DNA of 64,000 nucleotides from an uncultured Oscillospiraceae bacterium (GCA_944387065.1 CALXDM010000008.1:1-64000); one strand, 5' to 3'. Numbered from the stretch's first letter, positions 53,348 through 61,417 are shown. A program made the numbers and translations. Notes: generated from the sequence alone by a model not told the origin.

Positions 53348-55000
53348 ATGGCCAACTCATACTCCAAAAAAAACTCCTTCTTTGGCGGCGCGGCTATCCT
53401 CACGGCCGGCATCGTCATCGTCAAGCTCATCGGGGCGCTGTACAAGATCCCCTTGGGCAACATCATCAGCGAGGCGGCCTTCGCCGACTTCAACACCGCC
53501 TACTATATCTACTCGCTACTGATCATCGTATCCACCGGCGGGCTGCCAGTGGCCCTGTCCAAGCTGGTGTCCGAGGCCAACGCCCTAGGCCGGGGCAACC
53601 AGGTGCGCAAGGTCTTTCGCCTGGCCCTGACGGCCTTCTGCTCCCTGGGGGTGCTGTGCTGCCTGATCATGGTGCTCTTCCCCAACCAGCTGGCCGCCCT
53701 GATGAACAACACCCACAGCGCCCCCAGCATCCTGGCCCTGGCCCCCGCCCTGTTCTTCATCTGCCCGCTGTCCGCCCTGCGCGGGTACTTCCAGGGCCAC
53801 TCCCTCATGGCGCCCACCGCCGTGTCCCAGATCATTGAGGCGCTGTGCAAGCTGGTCGTCGGCCTGGCCCTGGCCACCCTGCTGGTCGCCCAGGAGGCGG
53901 AGGACTCCCTCACCGCCGCGGGCGCCATCTTCGGTGTGTCGGTGGGCTGTGCCCTGGCCATGGTGTATATGCTCTTTTGCTATCGCAGCCATCACCGCGC
54001 CCTGCCCGTCGGCAGCGATCGGCCCTCCCCCTCCCGGGACATCCTGTCCTCCCTGATCAAGCTGGCCATCCCCATCACCCTGGCCTCATCGGTGATCTCC
54101 CTGGCCAACATCCTGGACACCAGCATCATCTTTGGCCGCCTGCAGGATGCCGCCGGCTTTACCGAGGACCAGGCCCGGGTACTCAAGGGCGTGTATGATA
54201 AGGCCTTGACCCTGTACAACCTGCCCTCCGCCTTCATGACCCCCCTCACCGTCAGCGTGATCCCCGCAGTGTCCGCCGCCCGGGCGGTGCGCAACCACCG
54301 CCTGGGCGCCCAGATCAGCGAGACCGCCCTGCGCACCACCGCCCTGATCGCCATCCCCGCCGGCGTGGGCCTGTGCGTGCTCAGCGAACCCATCATCCGC
54401 CTGCTCTACCCCACCACCGACGTGGCCCTGGCCAGCTGGATGCTCCGGGCGCTGGGGGCCGCCTCGGTGTGCGTGTGCTTCATGCTCATCTGCAACGCCA
54501 TCATGCAGGCCCACCGGCAGGTCACCCTGCCCATGTTCACCACCATCGTCGGCTGTGTCTTTAAGATCGTGCTCACTTACTTCCTGGTGGGCAACCCCAC
54601 GCTCAACATCCGGGGCGGCAGCATCAGCACGCTGGTGTGCTTTGGCCTGATCGCGCTGTTGGACCTGACCATCATCAAGTTCTCCCTGGCCCGCTCGCTG
54701 AGCTATGTCCGGGTCTTTCTCAAGCCCGCCCTGGCCGCCGGGGCAATGGGGCTGGCGGCCTGGGCGGTCTACGGCCTGCTGTCCCGGCTGCTGCTGGGAC
54801 TGGGGGCCTTCCAAAGCGCCGGGGAGGATGGAGTCCTGGCCCTCTCCGGTGCGGGCAACGCCCTGGCCACCATGGGGGCCATCGGGGTGGGCGCGGCGGT
54901 CTACTTCGCCCTGATCCTGCTCACCCGGGCCATCTCCCGGGCCGACCTCTCCCTCATGCCCAAGGGGGACCGGATCGCCCGGCTTCTGCGCCTTCCCTGA
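53348..55000 (+). CDS. SpoVB/YabM-type polysaccharide flippase
   Basis: 550 residues from ATG 53348, 4 bases after the deaminase stop. About 13-14 hydrophobic segments of the MVF/MATE fold: GGAAILTAGIVIVKLIGALY, ALRGYFQGHSLMAPTAVSQI and the VYDKALTLYNLPSAFMTPLT segment are typical. In Bacillus the homologous slot before mazG is yabM. Likely exports lipid-linked wall precursors. It is the second MVF flippase of the window beside murJ. Confidence 0.88.
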   Translation: MANSYSKKNSFFGGAAILTAGIVIVKLIGALYKIPLGNIISEAAFADFNTAYYIYSLLIIVSTGGLPVALSKLVSEANALGRGNQVRKVFRLALTAFCSLGVLCCLIMVLFPNQLAALMNNTHSAPSILALAPALFFICPLSALRGYFQGHSLMAPTAVSQIIEALCKLVVGLALATLLVAQEAEDSLTAAGAIFGVSVGCALAMVYMLFCYRSHHRALPVGSDRPSPSRDILSSLIKLAIPITLASSVISLANILDTSIIFGRLQDAAGFTEDQARVLKGVYDKALTLYNLPSAFMTPLTVSVIPAVSAARAVRNHRLGAQISETALRTTALIAIPAGVGLCVLSEPIIRLLYPTTDVALASWMLRALGAASVCVCFMLICNAIMQAHRQVTLPMFTTIVGCVFKIVLTYFLVGNPTLNIRGGSISTLVCFGLIALLDLTIIKFSLARSLSYVRVFLKPALAAGAMGLAAWAVYGLLSRLLLGLGAFQSAGEDGVLALSGAGNALATMGAIGVGAAVYFALILLTRAISRADLSLMPKGDRIARLLRLP

Positions 55001-55069
55001 GCGCCCGTCCCCTGTTTTTGCCCCTTGGCGGAAAATCACGCAAAAAGCCCTTGCAGAGCAGGTGAAAGT

Positions 55070-55864
55070 ATGGTAGATTTATGGAGACAGAGTCCCTACG
55101 ACCTTTCTGACTTGGTGGAGATCGTGCGTATCCTGCGCGGCCCGGGCGGCTGCCCGTGGGATGCCGAGCAGACCCATCAGTCCATCCGCCGCAACCTCCT
55201 GGAGGAGGCCTATGAGGTGGCCGAGGCCATCGATGAGGACTGCCCGGAGCATCTGAAAGAGGAGCTGGGCGACCTGCTGCTCCAAGTGGTGTTCCACGCC
55301 TCTCTGGAGCAGGACGCAGGCCGTTTTGACCTGCGGGATGTGGCCGACGGGGTGTGCCGGAAGCTCATCTACCGTCACCCCCATGTGTTCGGCGACGCTA
55401 CGGTTGGCTCCACCGGCGAGGTGCTCGCCAACTGGGAAGAGCTGAAAAAGGCGGAGAAGGGGCAGTCCACCCAGGCCGACGCCGTTGATGCGGTGGCCCG
55501 CTCTCTGCCCGCGCTGTGGCGGGCGGAAAAGGTGCAGAAAAAGGCCGCTCAGGCGGGCTTTGACTGGCCTGACCTGGCTGGCGCGATGGACAAGCTGTCT
55601 GAGGAAGCTCAGGAGCTGCAGGCCGCTGTGGCCGGACAGGGCGACCCAGTGGAAGAACTGGGCGACCTCCTGTTTGCCGCCGTCAAGGTGGCCCGTTTCC
55701 TCCACGCCGATCCAGAGGACGTCCTCCAGGCTGCCACGGATAAGTTTTCCGCCCGGTTCCGGCTTATGGAGCAGAAGGCGCTGTCCTCTGGACGCCGGAT
55801 AGACGAGCTGTCCCTTCCGGAGCTGGACAAGCTCTGGCAGCAGGCCAAGCACAGCCCATCCTGA
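55070..55864 (+). CDS. mazG: Nucleoside triphosphate pyrophosphohydrolase MazG
   Basis: 264 residues from ATG 55070 (AGGTGA upstream; an in-frame ATG at 55025 lacks a site). Two MazG domains: the first with GGCPWDAEQTHQSIRRNLLE and EELGDLLLQVVFHASLEQD (metal-binding EExxE/ExxD helices), the second with KLSEEAQELQAAVAG and EELGDLLFAAVKVARFL. Removes aberrant nucleotides. The gene order with HU and rqcP is conserved in Firmicutes. Confidence 0.95.
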   Translation: MVDLWRQSPYDLSDLVEIVRILRGPGGCPWDAEQTHQSIRRNLLEEAYEVAEAIDEDCPEHLKEELGDLLLQVVFHASLEQDAGRFDLRDVADGVCRKLIYRHPHVFGDATVGSTGEVLANWEELKKAEKGQSTQADAVDAVARSLPALWRAEKVQKKAAQAGFDWPDLAGAMDKLSEEAQELQAAVAGQGDPVEELGDLLFAAVKVARFLHADPEDVLQAATDKFSARFRLMEQKALSSGRRIDELSLPELDKLWQQAKHSPS

Positions 55865-55951
55865 GACTTAACAGCGCCACGCCGCGCTTTAAGTAATAGA
55901 ACCCGCGGCGATGCCGCAAAGAAAACAACATCAATGAGGAGGACGCAAACC

Positions 55952-56227
55952 ATGAATAAAGCTGAACTGATCAATGCCGCTGCAGAGAAGGCCGGCCTGT
56001 CTAAGAAGGATACGGAGGCCGCCATCTCCGCCGCCATCGACGTAATCACTGCGGCGCTGTGCGAGGGCGAGAAGGTCCAGCTGGTGGGCTTTGGCTCTTT
56101 TGAGACCAAGAGCCGCGCCGCCCGGATCGGCCGCAATCCTCGTACCAAGGAGCAGATCAACATTCCCGCCTCCAAGATCCCCGTATTCAAGGCTGGCAAG
56201 GCCCTGAAGGATACCGTTTCCAAGTGA
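55952..56227 (+). CDS. hup: HU family DNA-binding protein
   Basis: 91 residues from ATG 55952 (GAGGAGG upstream). [20 protein letters not shown] dimerisation helices, [20 protein letters not shown] and the proline-tipped arm [16 protein letters not shown] are canonical. Bends and compacts DNA. Bounded by a strong terminator. Confidence 0.97.
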   Translation: MNKAELINAAAEKAGLSKKDTEAAISAAIDVITAALCEGEKVQLVGFGSFETKSRAARIGRNPRTKEQINIPASKIPVFKAGKALKDTVSK

Positions 56228-56230
56228 GTT

Positions 56231-56266
56231 TGTGGGCAGAGCACCCAGCTCTGCCCACACTTTATC
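56231..56266 (+). terminator. Terminator after the HU gene
   Basis: 12-bp perfect stem TGTGGGCAGAGC with its complement, loop ACCCA, then CTTTATC. Confidence 0.8.
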
Positions 56267-56296
56267 GCTCCCATCCCTGGAAAGAGGGTGTGCTTT

Positions 56297-56539
56297 TTGC
56301 GATTGGACAAATGGCTGAAGGTCTCCCGCCTCATCAAAAGGCGCACGGTGGCCAACGAGGCCTGTGACAACGGCAGGATCTCGGTGGACGGGCGGGTAGT
56401 GAAGGCCTCCTATGAGGTCAAGCCGGGCGACATACTGGAGCTGAAGATCGGCCAACGCATCGTCCGGGTGGAGGTGCTCTCCACCGCTGAGATCGTGGGC
56501 AAGGACGGCGCGGACGCCATGTACCGCCAGCTGTCCTGA
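56297..56539 (+). CDS. rqcP: S4-domain ribosome-associated quality control protein RqcP
   Basis: 80 residues from a TTG at 56297, eight bases after AGAGGG (the in-frame GTG at 56288 overlaps the ribosome site). RLDKWLKVSRLIKRRTVANE, GRISVDGRVVKASYEVKPGD and VLEVLSTAE-like tail are the RqcP/YabO S4 domain. Acts with RqcH on stalled 50S subunits. In Bacillus yabP, yabQ and divIC follow; here they do not. Confidence 0.93.
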   Translation: MRLDKWLKVSRLIKRRTVANEACDNGRISVDGRVVKASYEVKPGDILELKIGQRIVRVEVLSTAEIVGKDGADAMYRQLS

Positions 56540-56549
56540 TCCTTGACGG

Positions 56550-56576
56550 CAGGGCCCCGCTGGGGCCCTGTTTCCC
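56550..56576 (+). terminator. Terminator after rqcP
   Basis: 9-bp perfect stem CAGGGCCCC with its complement, loop GCT, then TTTCCC. Confidence 0.7.
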
Positions 56577-56650
56577 ATTCCCCCATCTCAACATCCTCAG
56601 GGTCACTTTGCCTGATTCCCGCATAATATGGGGAACAGAGGAGGTGCTTT

Positions 56651-57298
56651 GTGATGGATGAGTTGACGTTGCCCGCCCCGGAACATCAGGAGGTGTTCCA
56701 ACGGGTGTGGGCGCGGGTGATGGGGGAGCAGGCCGCCCCGCCGGAGGGCCCGGCCATCCCGGCCATGGAAATGGCGCCCGCCGCGGCTTCTGTGATGGGG
56801 GCAGCCGCTCCCGCCAGGGCGACAGACAGCCCGGCCACCCCGCCGGCCACTGTGGGGGAATCCCTGCCGCAGCCCAACGAGCCCCAGGCTCAGCCCGAGC
56901 CGGATTCCCGCACTGCCCGGCTCCGGGCACAAATCTTGGAGGCCCTGGAGGGCTGGCAATTCTACCGCCACCTGGCCCGGCGGGCCAGGGCTGGGGCCCG
57001 GGTGCTGCGCGACTTGGCTGCTGACCAGCATCGGCAGGCCCGGCGGCTGGCTGCCGCCTACTTCCTGCTCACCGGCGTGCGCTACTGGCCCACCGATACC
57101 CTTACCACCCCCCCTCGGACCCCCCTGTGGGGCGCGCTGCGCCGGCGCCATCAGGCCGAGCAGGGGGCCCAGCAAGCCTACCTGGCCGCCGCCCAGGACG
57201 CAGGGGATCCGGAGCTTGTCGAGCTGTACCAACAGCTGGCCCAGGACTGTGAGGAGCATTGCTACCAGCTTCGCGGCTTGCTGGAACAAATTACCTGA
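56651..57298 (+). CDS. Helical protein, possibly ferritin-like; unknown function
   Basis: 215 residues; GTG 56651 (GAGGAGG upstream, ATG 56654 an alternative). A short N-terminal helix is followed by about 60 residues of Ala/Pro-rich linker. From about residue 88 comes a helical domain with ILEALEGWQFYRHLARRARA, LRDLAADQHRQARRLAAAYF and LYQQLAQDCEEHCYQLRGLL. The helix spacing resembles rubrerythrin/ferritin-like bundles, but the ExxH metal ligands are mostly missing, so it may be a degenerate, non-metal member. Function not inferred. Confidence 0.6.
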   Translation: MMDELTLPAPEHQEVFQRVWARVMGEQAAPPEGPAIPAMEMAPAAASVMGAAAPARATDSPATPPATVGESLPQPNEPQAQPEPDSRTARLRAQILEALEGWQFYRHLARRARAGARVLRDLAADQHRQARRLAAAYFLLTGVRYWPTDTLTTPPRTPLWGALRRRHQAEQGAQQAYLAAAQDAGDPELVELYQQLAQDCEEHCYQLRGLLEQIT

Positions 57299-57321
57299 TC
57301 GTCTCCATAGCCATAGGAACA

Positions 57322-57360
57322 GGGAAGCTGGGGCGCGGCAATGCCGCGCCCCGGCTTCCC
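57322..57360. terminator. Terminator between convergent genes
   Basis: Stem of GGGAAGC plus GGGGCGCGGCA pairing with their complements around a single A, one bulge. It overlaps the stop of the minus-strand phosphatase gene. Confidence 0.7.
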
Positions 57361-57893
57361 TATGTCTCTTCCCGTGTGCCACTGCCTCCAGCGGCCCCAC
57401 CGCCTGAAACACCGCGCTTATCCTGCTGCCGGAAGTGCCCCTCCCTCTTCAGCCGTTCCAGCAGCCCTCGGCATCCCTCCAGCACATCCCGCCAGGTAGC
57501 GTCAAAGTCGCCGGTATACCAGGGGTCGGCGATGGAGCCGGGGCAGGCGGTATTGTCCAGCAACAGGCTCATCTTGCCCTGGGGGTCTCCCCCCAGCATC
57601 CGGGCCATATCCCGCAGGTTGGCCGCGTCCATCCCCACCAGGTAGTCAAAGTCCTGGTAGTCTCGGGCGGTCAGCTGCCGGGCCCGGTGATCTCCGCAAC
57701 GCACCCCCATCTCCGCCAGCTTCCGCCGCGTGCCGGGGTGGACTGGGTTCCCGATCTCGTCGGTAGAAGTGCCGGCAGAGTCGGGGCAGATCTCCTCCTC
57801 CAGCCCCGCCCGACGGGCCAGATCTTCCATAACATACTGAGCCATGGTGCTGCGACAGATGTTGCCGTGGCAAACAAACAGGATTTTTACCAT
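57360..57893 (-). CDS. Low-molecular-weight protein tyrosine phosphatase
   Basis: 177 residues. P-loop ILFVCHGNICRSTMAQYVM (C-x5-R-S) at the N-terminus and the general-acid DPWYTGDFDATWRDVLEGC loop in the second half are complete. The last 20 residues are low-complexity Gly. May regulate a tyrosine kinase of polysaccharide export or arginine phosphorylation; no partner is seen here. Last chromosomal gene before the integrated element. Confidence 0.95.
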   Translation of the reverse strand: MVKILFVCHGNICRSTMAQYVMEDLARRAGLEEEICPDSAGTSTDEIGNPVHPGTRRKLAEMGVRCGDHRARQLTARDYQDFDYLVGMDAANLRDMARMLGGDPQGKMSLLLDNTACPGSIADPWYTGDFDATWRDVLEGCRGLLERLKREGHFRQQDKRGVSGGGAAGGSGTREET

Positions 57894-58046
57894 TTTCGCG
57901 TCCTCGTTTTCTCAGAGAAAAAGCCTATGTTTTATCCATATGTGCGTCTTTTCAGAACTTTTCTCCGTGTTCATATTTTTCGCTCTACGCATCTCTACGT
58001 AAATTTACGCCACTGTTCACACTTTTGGTGTAAGTTTGGTGTACGC
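57894..58046. other. AT-rich junction and candidate attachment region of the integrated element
   Basis: Base composition turns sharply AT-rich between the phosphatase gene and the integrase. It contains the inverted ACGTAAATTTACG-like block (about 57997-58009) and two direct TTTGGTGTA copies 11 bases apart (58024-58032, 58035-58043) beside the integrase stop, where arm-type integrase sites usually lie. The actual cross-over bases cannot be fixed from one end. Confidence 0.45.
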
Positions 58047-59207
58047 TCAGCCGCTGCCCATGGCCTTTTTCATAGCGGCCTGGGCCGTCTCATAGCTGGC
58101 GTGGGCGTAGACATTGAGCGTCACCCCCACATCGGAATGTCCCATAAGATACTGCAGACTTTTCAGGTCGATCCCGCTGCTGGCCATCTCCGTACAAAAG
58201 GTATGCCGCAGCACATGGGGCGTGATGGAGGGCAGCTGATCCTCGTGGGTATCGTTGTACCGATCCACGATCCGCTTCATCACGTGTTCCAAGTGCATGG
58301 CTACCTTCGGCTTTCCATCCTTATCCAGGAACAGAAAGCCGGTGTGTCCGTCAATCAGCAGTTCCACCTTGGGCTGTTTGCGGCGCTGGACAGCGCTTTG
58401 AAACGCCCGATACACCGCATCGGTCATGGGGATATACCGCTCTCCGCTGGCCGTCTTGGGCTTCTCGATGTAATACTCGCAGTGCCTGGTCCGGGTCAGC
58501 TGCCGTTCCACCTTGATCCGCCGTGCCTCAAAATCAATGTCCGCTTTGGTCAGCCCATACAACTCGCTGACCCGCATGCCCGTCCCCAGCAGAATGACGA
58601 TCTCGTCGTAGTACTGGGAATAGTGCTTACTCTCCCGGATATATGCCAAGAACCTCTCCTTGACTTCTTTGGAAATTGCCTGCCGTGTCTGCGAATCGTT
58701 GGGCACCACATCGGTAATCTTGAAGGAGAAGGGATTGCGCCGGATAATATCGTCCTCCACCGCCATCTCAAAAGCCGGGCGCAGAACGCCCCGGACACTG
58801 GTGATGGTGCTGTACCTTCTTCCATCCTCGTGCAGCTTGATGAACCACTGCTTTTCGTCTGATGGCTTAATGTCACGAATCATCCGGTAGCCAAAGTCCT
58901 CTTTGCTGACCAGGTTCAAAACAAACTGATACCCCACCTTTGTGTTATACCGCACACCCGTTTTGGTGGCGATATAGCGGTGTAAGAGGTCAATAACCGT
59001 GATTTCTCCCGCAGCGTAGTTGATCCCGTCGTGGAGATCCTGCTGGATTTTTTGTTCCTTCTCCCGCAGTTGCTCCAAAGTCTTGGCATACACGCACTTG
59101 CGCTCTCCACGCACATCGGTATAGCGGTACATATAGGTGCCGTTTTGTCTCTGGCTTTCGCCGTCTCTCAATACCCGTCCTTTCCTGTCTTTTCGCCTTT
59201 CGGCCAT
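58047..59207 (-). CDS. int: Tn916-family tyrosine integrase
   Basis: 386 residues, AAGGAG before the ATG. N-terminal arm-binding domain (RRKDRKGRVLRDGESQRQNG with TYMYRYTDVRGERKCVYAKT), a SAM-like core-binding domain, and the catalytic domain: Arg in LGTGMRVSELYGL, His-x-x-Arg in TPHVLRHTFCTEMA, His in YLMGHSDVGVT and the nucleophile Tyr in LNVYAHASYE. Directs integration and excision. Faces the phosphatase gene at the element end, as in Tn916-like elements. Confidence 0.96.
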   Translation of the reverse strand: MAERRKDRKGRVLRDGESQRQNGTYMYRYTDVRGERKCVYAKTLEQLREKEQKIQQDLHDGINYAAGEITVIDLLHRYIATKTGVRYNTKVGYQFVLNLVSKEDFGYRMIRDIKPSDEKQWFIKLHEDGRRYSTITSVRGVLRPAFEMAVEDDIIRRNPFSFKITDVVPNDSQTRQAISKEVKERFLAYIRESKHYSQYYDEIVILLGTGMRVSELYGLTKADIDFEARRIKVERQLTRTRHCEYYIEKPKTASGERYIPMTDAVYRAFQSAVQRRKQPKVELLIDGHTGFLFLDKDGKPKVAMHLEHVMKRIVDRYNDTHEDQLPSITPHVLRHTFCTEMASSGIDLKSLQYLMGHSDVGVTLNVYAHASYETAQAAMKKAMGSG

Positions 59208-59245
59208 TGTGATCGCTCCTTTACGTCAGGAGCCCTAACGGGGTT

Positions 59246-59270
59246 ATTATACCACATCAGGGCCCCTGAT
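59246..59270 (-). promoter_or_regulatory. Extended -10 promoter with adjoining palindrome upstream of int
   Basis: Minus-strand TGGTATAAT at 59246-59254 without a good -35; directly upstream is the palindrome ATCAGGG-C-CCCTGAT (59256-59270), placed where a regulator would block polymerase. Confidence 0.45.
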
Positions 59271-59280
59271 TCCACTGCAG

Positions 59281-59475
59281 TTACACGGAATACTGCCCTT
59301 CCAGATACTTCTCGAAGGGCTTGCGCTTGATCAGACGCTTGTTCCCCACCCAGAGGACATAGGGGCAATCATCCGTATCTGTCAGGGAGCGGAGCTTGTT
59401 GATCCCGATCCCGTAGTAGGCCGCCGCTTCCTCCAGGGTCAGGTTTGCCTTTTCCCAAATGGGAACCGTCCGCAT
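59281..59475 (-). CDS. xis: Tn916-type excisionase
   Basis: 64 residues from the ATG at 59475 (AAGGTGG eight bases upstream). PIWEKANLTLEEAAAYYGIG, KLRSLTDTDDCPYVLWVGNK and RLIKRKPFEKYLEG match the winged-helix Xis family that directs excision with Int. It lies 73 bases upstream of int on the same strand, the normal order. Confidence 0.95.
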   Translation of the reverse strand: MRTVPIWEKANLTLEEAAAYYGIGINKLRSLTDTDDCPYVLWVGNKRLIKRKPFEKYLEGQYSV

Positions 59476-59557
59476 GAAAAACACCACCTTGGTTGGATTC
59501 CTAAAAAACTTAGGTGGTTTACTCTATACAAGTGTTTTCCCGGTTATCAGGGGACGG

Positions 59558-60520
59558 TCATTCCGTGTAGTTGTAGTGGTTGAAAACGATCTCCAGGCGG
59601 TTGTGGCCCATGGCCCCGCTGACGGCGGCGACCACCTGGGTGGGGTGTCCCCGGTAGGTGTCTCCGCAGTGTTTGTCCCGCCCGCTGAGATGGATGTAGT
59701 TCTGAGGAGTGAGGTCACCGCCAAACCAGGGCTTCTCCTGGGCCTGCTCCTGTTCCAGTTGACGGAGCAGGGCGGCGCAGTACTCGGCTCGGAAACGGTG
59801 GTTGTCGATGTGGCTGTCATAGACCCTAAAAAGGGGCTTGGTGGCTTCCTGGGCCTTATCCATGATGGAGGTCACCTGATCCTTATACTCGTTGAGAACG
59901 GGCGCTATACGCTCCTTACCGCCCTTTTCCACCAGCCTGATCCCCACCACTTGTCCCTTTCCATTCCGTACACAGTCGTTGGGGGTGATCCTTGTGATGG
60001 ACGCACGGCGGCACCCGCAGGCTTTGGCAACGGTGATCTGCTCCTGATACTTGGAAAACTGCCGCCTGTCGTTGGCCGTCTCCTCCCGGCTGCGAGTGAT
60101 TTCGGACTTCTTGCGCTGGCGCAGACCCAGTTCCCCCTTGCTGAGAGAAAAGCCCATTGCCTTGTTGATGGCGGATAAATCCCGGCTCACCGTCCAGGGG
60201 GACAGTCCTGCCCCCTCCCGCTCCCGGAGATAGGCAGCGGCGTGTGCCTCGGTGATCTGTCCGGCGTTCTTCACATTGTGGGCGGAACACCACTCCGCAA
60301 AGGGCTGCATAGCGGCCCGGTAGGTCTCCATGGTGCCAATGCTGAAAATCCCGTCCACTTTGGCGGGATTGTACCCGTCCAAATTTCCATGCTCTTTTAA
60401 GTACGCAGCTTTCGCCGCCTGTTTCGCCTCGTGCTTGCTCTGACCAAACCGGGCCAGCTTGGACAGCCGGTTCTGTAAGCCGCCCAAAATTCGCTTTGCC
60501 GCCCCTTTTAGCTTTTTCAC
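59558..60520 (-). CDS. Atypical tyrosine recombinase-like protein
   Basis: 320 residues from a GTG at 60520, eight bases after a perfect AAAAGGAGG; longer in-frame starts to 60565 lack a site. A basic N-terminus (KKLKGAAKRILGGLQNRLSK), then a SAM-like core-binding domain (METYRAAMQPFAEWCSAHNV). The C-terminal part keeps the catalytic pattern in reduced form: Arg in KACGCRRASITRITPNDC, a His-x-x-Arg-like SHIDNHRFRAEYCA, GH in AVSGAMGHNRLEI, and a terminal Tyr in FNHYNYTE. Distinct from the nearby Int, with no arm-binding domain. Whether it is active is unknown. Confidence 0.75.
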   Translation of the reverse strand: MKKLKGAAKRILGGLQNRLSKLARFGQSKHEAKQAAKAAYLKEHGNLDGYNPAKVDGIFSIGTMETYRAAMQPFAEWCSAHNVKNAGQITEAHAAAYLREREGAGLSPWTVSRDLSAINKAMGFSLSKGELGLRQRKKSEITRSREETANDRRQFSKYQEQITVAKACGCRRASITRITPNDCVRNGKGQVVGIRLVEKGGKERIAPVLNEYKDQVTSIMDKAQEATKPLFRVYDSHIDNHRFRAEYCAALLRQLEQEQAQEKPWFGGDLTPQNYIHLSGRDKHCGDTYRGHPTQVVAAVSGAMGHNRLEIVFNHYNYTE

Positions 60521-60699
60521 GGCAGGTTCCTCCTTTTTGCGCATAGCAAGTAACCGTGCGTGCATTTCATGTCCGCCCGTTTACTTGCCGCCCCTCCGAT
60601 GATAAAAATGGATTTTTTAGCGCAAATCCAAAACGCAAGGTGTTGAGACAAGCGCATTTTTTCAGATGGTTGCGCTTCCATCAGGGTTCCGTTCCCGTG

Positions 60700-60847
60700 C
60701 CCGTTTTTCCCGGCTGGAGGCCGGGAGAAAACGGGACACAGAAACGGCTTTGGGGTGTATCGCCCCCACCGTCAGCGGTTTCCAGTTGGAAACCGCTTGA
60801 CCCTCGTTGCCCTGGGGTTCTCTGTCCCTCCACGGCTGGCTGCCGTG
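60700..60847. repeat. Cluster of three inverted repeats
   Basis: 60700-60735: CCCGTTTT(T)CCCGGC with GCCGGG(AG)AAAACGGG around TGGAG. 60775-60796: GCGGTTTCC-AGTT-GGAAACCGC. 60831-60847: CACGGC-TGGCT-GCCGTG. Candidate structured RNA or conjugation/replication origin; no known family matched by eye. Confidence 0.6.
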
Positions 60848-61065
60848 TGGTGGATTGCCCTGTTGTCGTAACACCTGCGCTTGAGAAACCTGTTGTCTGT
60901 CTGACCTCCTTTTCTGATCCCTGAGATTGATACGGCATGGTGCCGTGCCTGCTGTCGATGTGGCCCTGATGCTTCTTGCGATGAAGAACCGCCCTGTTTT
61001 TGTGACTTGGTTTCTCTTTGCCGAGTTAGGTCTGTCTTACAATATACAAATCCCGAAAAAATTAT

Positions 61066-61112
61066 CAGCACCCACGGCAAAAAGTTACTGCCGTGGGTGC
61101 TGTGTCTGTTTT
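61066..61112 (+). terminator. Terminator-like hairpin upstream of the RM operon
   Basis: 14-bp perfect stem CAGCACCCACGGCA with its complement, 9-base loop AAAAGTTAC, then TGTCTGTTTTT. It would insulate the operon from upstream transcription or end a short RNA starting in the gene-free stretch. Confidence 0.65.
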
Positions 61113-61123
61113 TGATCCTTCTG

Positions 61124-61152
61124 TTGATTTTATTCGCTTTTTCGACTATAAT
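61124..61152 (+). promoter_or_regulatory. Consensus SigA promoter for the RM operon
   Basis: TTGATT, 17-base spacer, perfect TATAAT, about 40 bases before the small HTH gene. Confidence 0.8.
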
Positions 61153-61192
61153 ATACTTAACGCAATATACGTCTAAGTCCCTGGAGGTTCTT

Positions 61193-61381
61193 ATGAAGTA
61201 TCTTTCCATCAAAGAGATGTCCGAGAAGTGGGGGATCTCCACCCGCCGTATCCAGATCCTCTGCAAAGAGGGCCGTATCCCAGGAATTATCATGATCGGC
61301 CGCACCTGGGGAATACCGGAGGATGCGGAAAAACCGGCGGACGCAAGGATCAAGAGCGGGAAATATGTTAAGCGGCCCTGA
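61193..61381 (+). CDS. Small helix-turn-helix protein
   Basis: 62 residues, GGAGG before the ATG. YLSIKEMSEKWGISTRRIQI LCKEGRIPG is a MerR/excisionase-like winged helix, continuing IMIGRTWGIPEDAEKPADAR with a basic tail. Such proteins occur near mobile elements and may be DNA-binding regulators or excisionase-like. It is the first gene of the RM transcript, so it could control RM expression (inference). Confidence 0.85.
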   Translation: MKYLSIKEMSEKWGISTRRIQILCKEGRIPGIIMIGRTWGIPEDAEKPADARIKSGKYVKRP

Positions 61382-61417
61382 CTTAAAAATATAAATCACA
61401 TTCATGGAGGATAAGTA

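Larger units (their letters stand above)
60521..61192. other. Gene-free 670-base stretch of the element
   Basis: No credible coding frame on either strand: the frames that are open lack ribosome sites or merely oppose the next gene. It holds three hairpins (60700-60847), a 14-bp terminator-like stem and the promoter of the next operon. Base composition changes from GC-rich to AT-rich at about 60960-61060. Confidence 0.6.

Noticed and set aside
59558-60520. Reading the second recombinase as a plain duplicate of Int
   Set aside because: It lacks the Tn916-type arm domain, and its catalytic segments differ too much for a recent copy.
60772-61353. 193-codon minus-strand frame across the gene-free region of the element
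   Set aside because: Its start opposes the HTH gene, it runs through the terminator stem and promoter, and no ribosome site precedes it.
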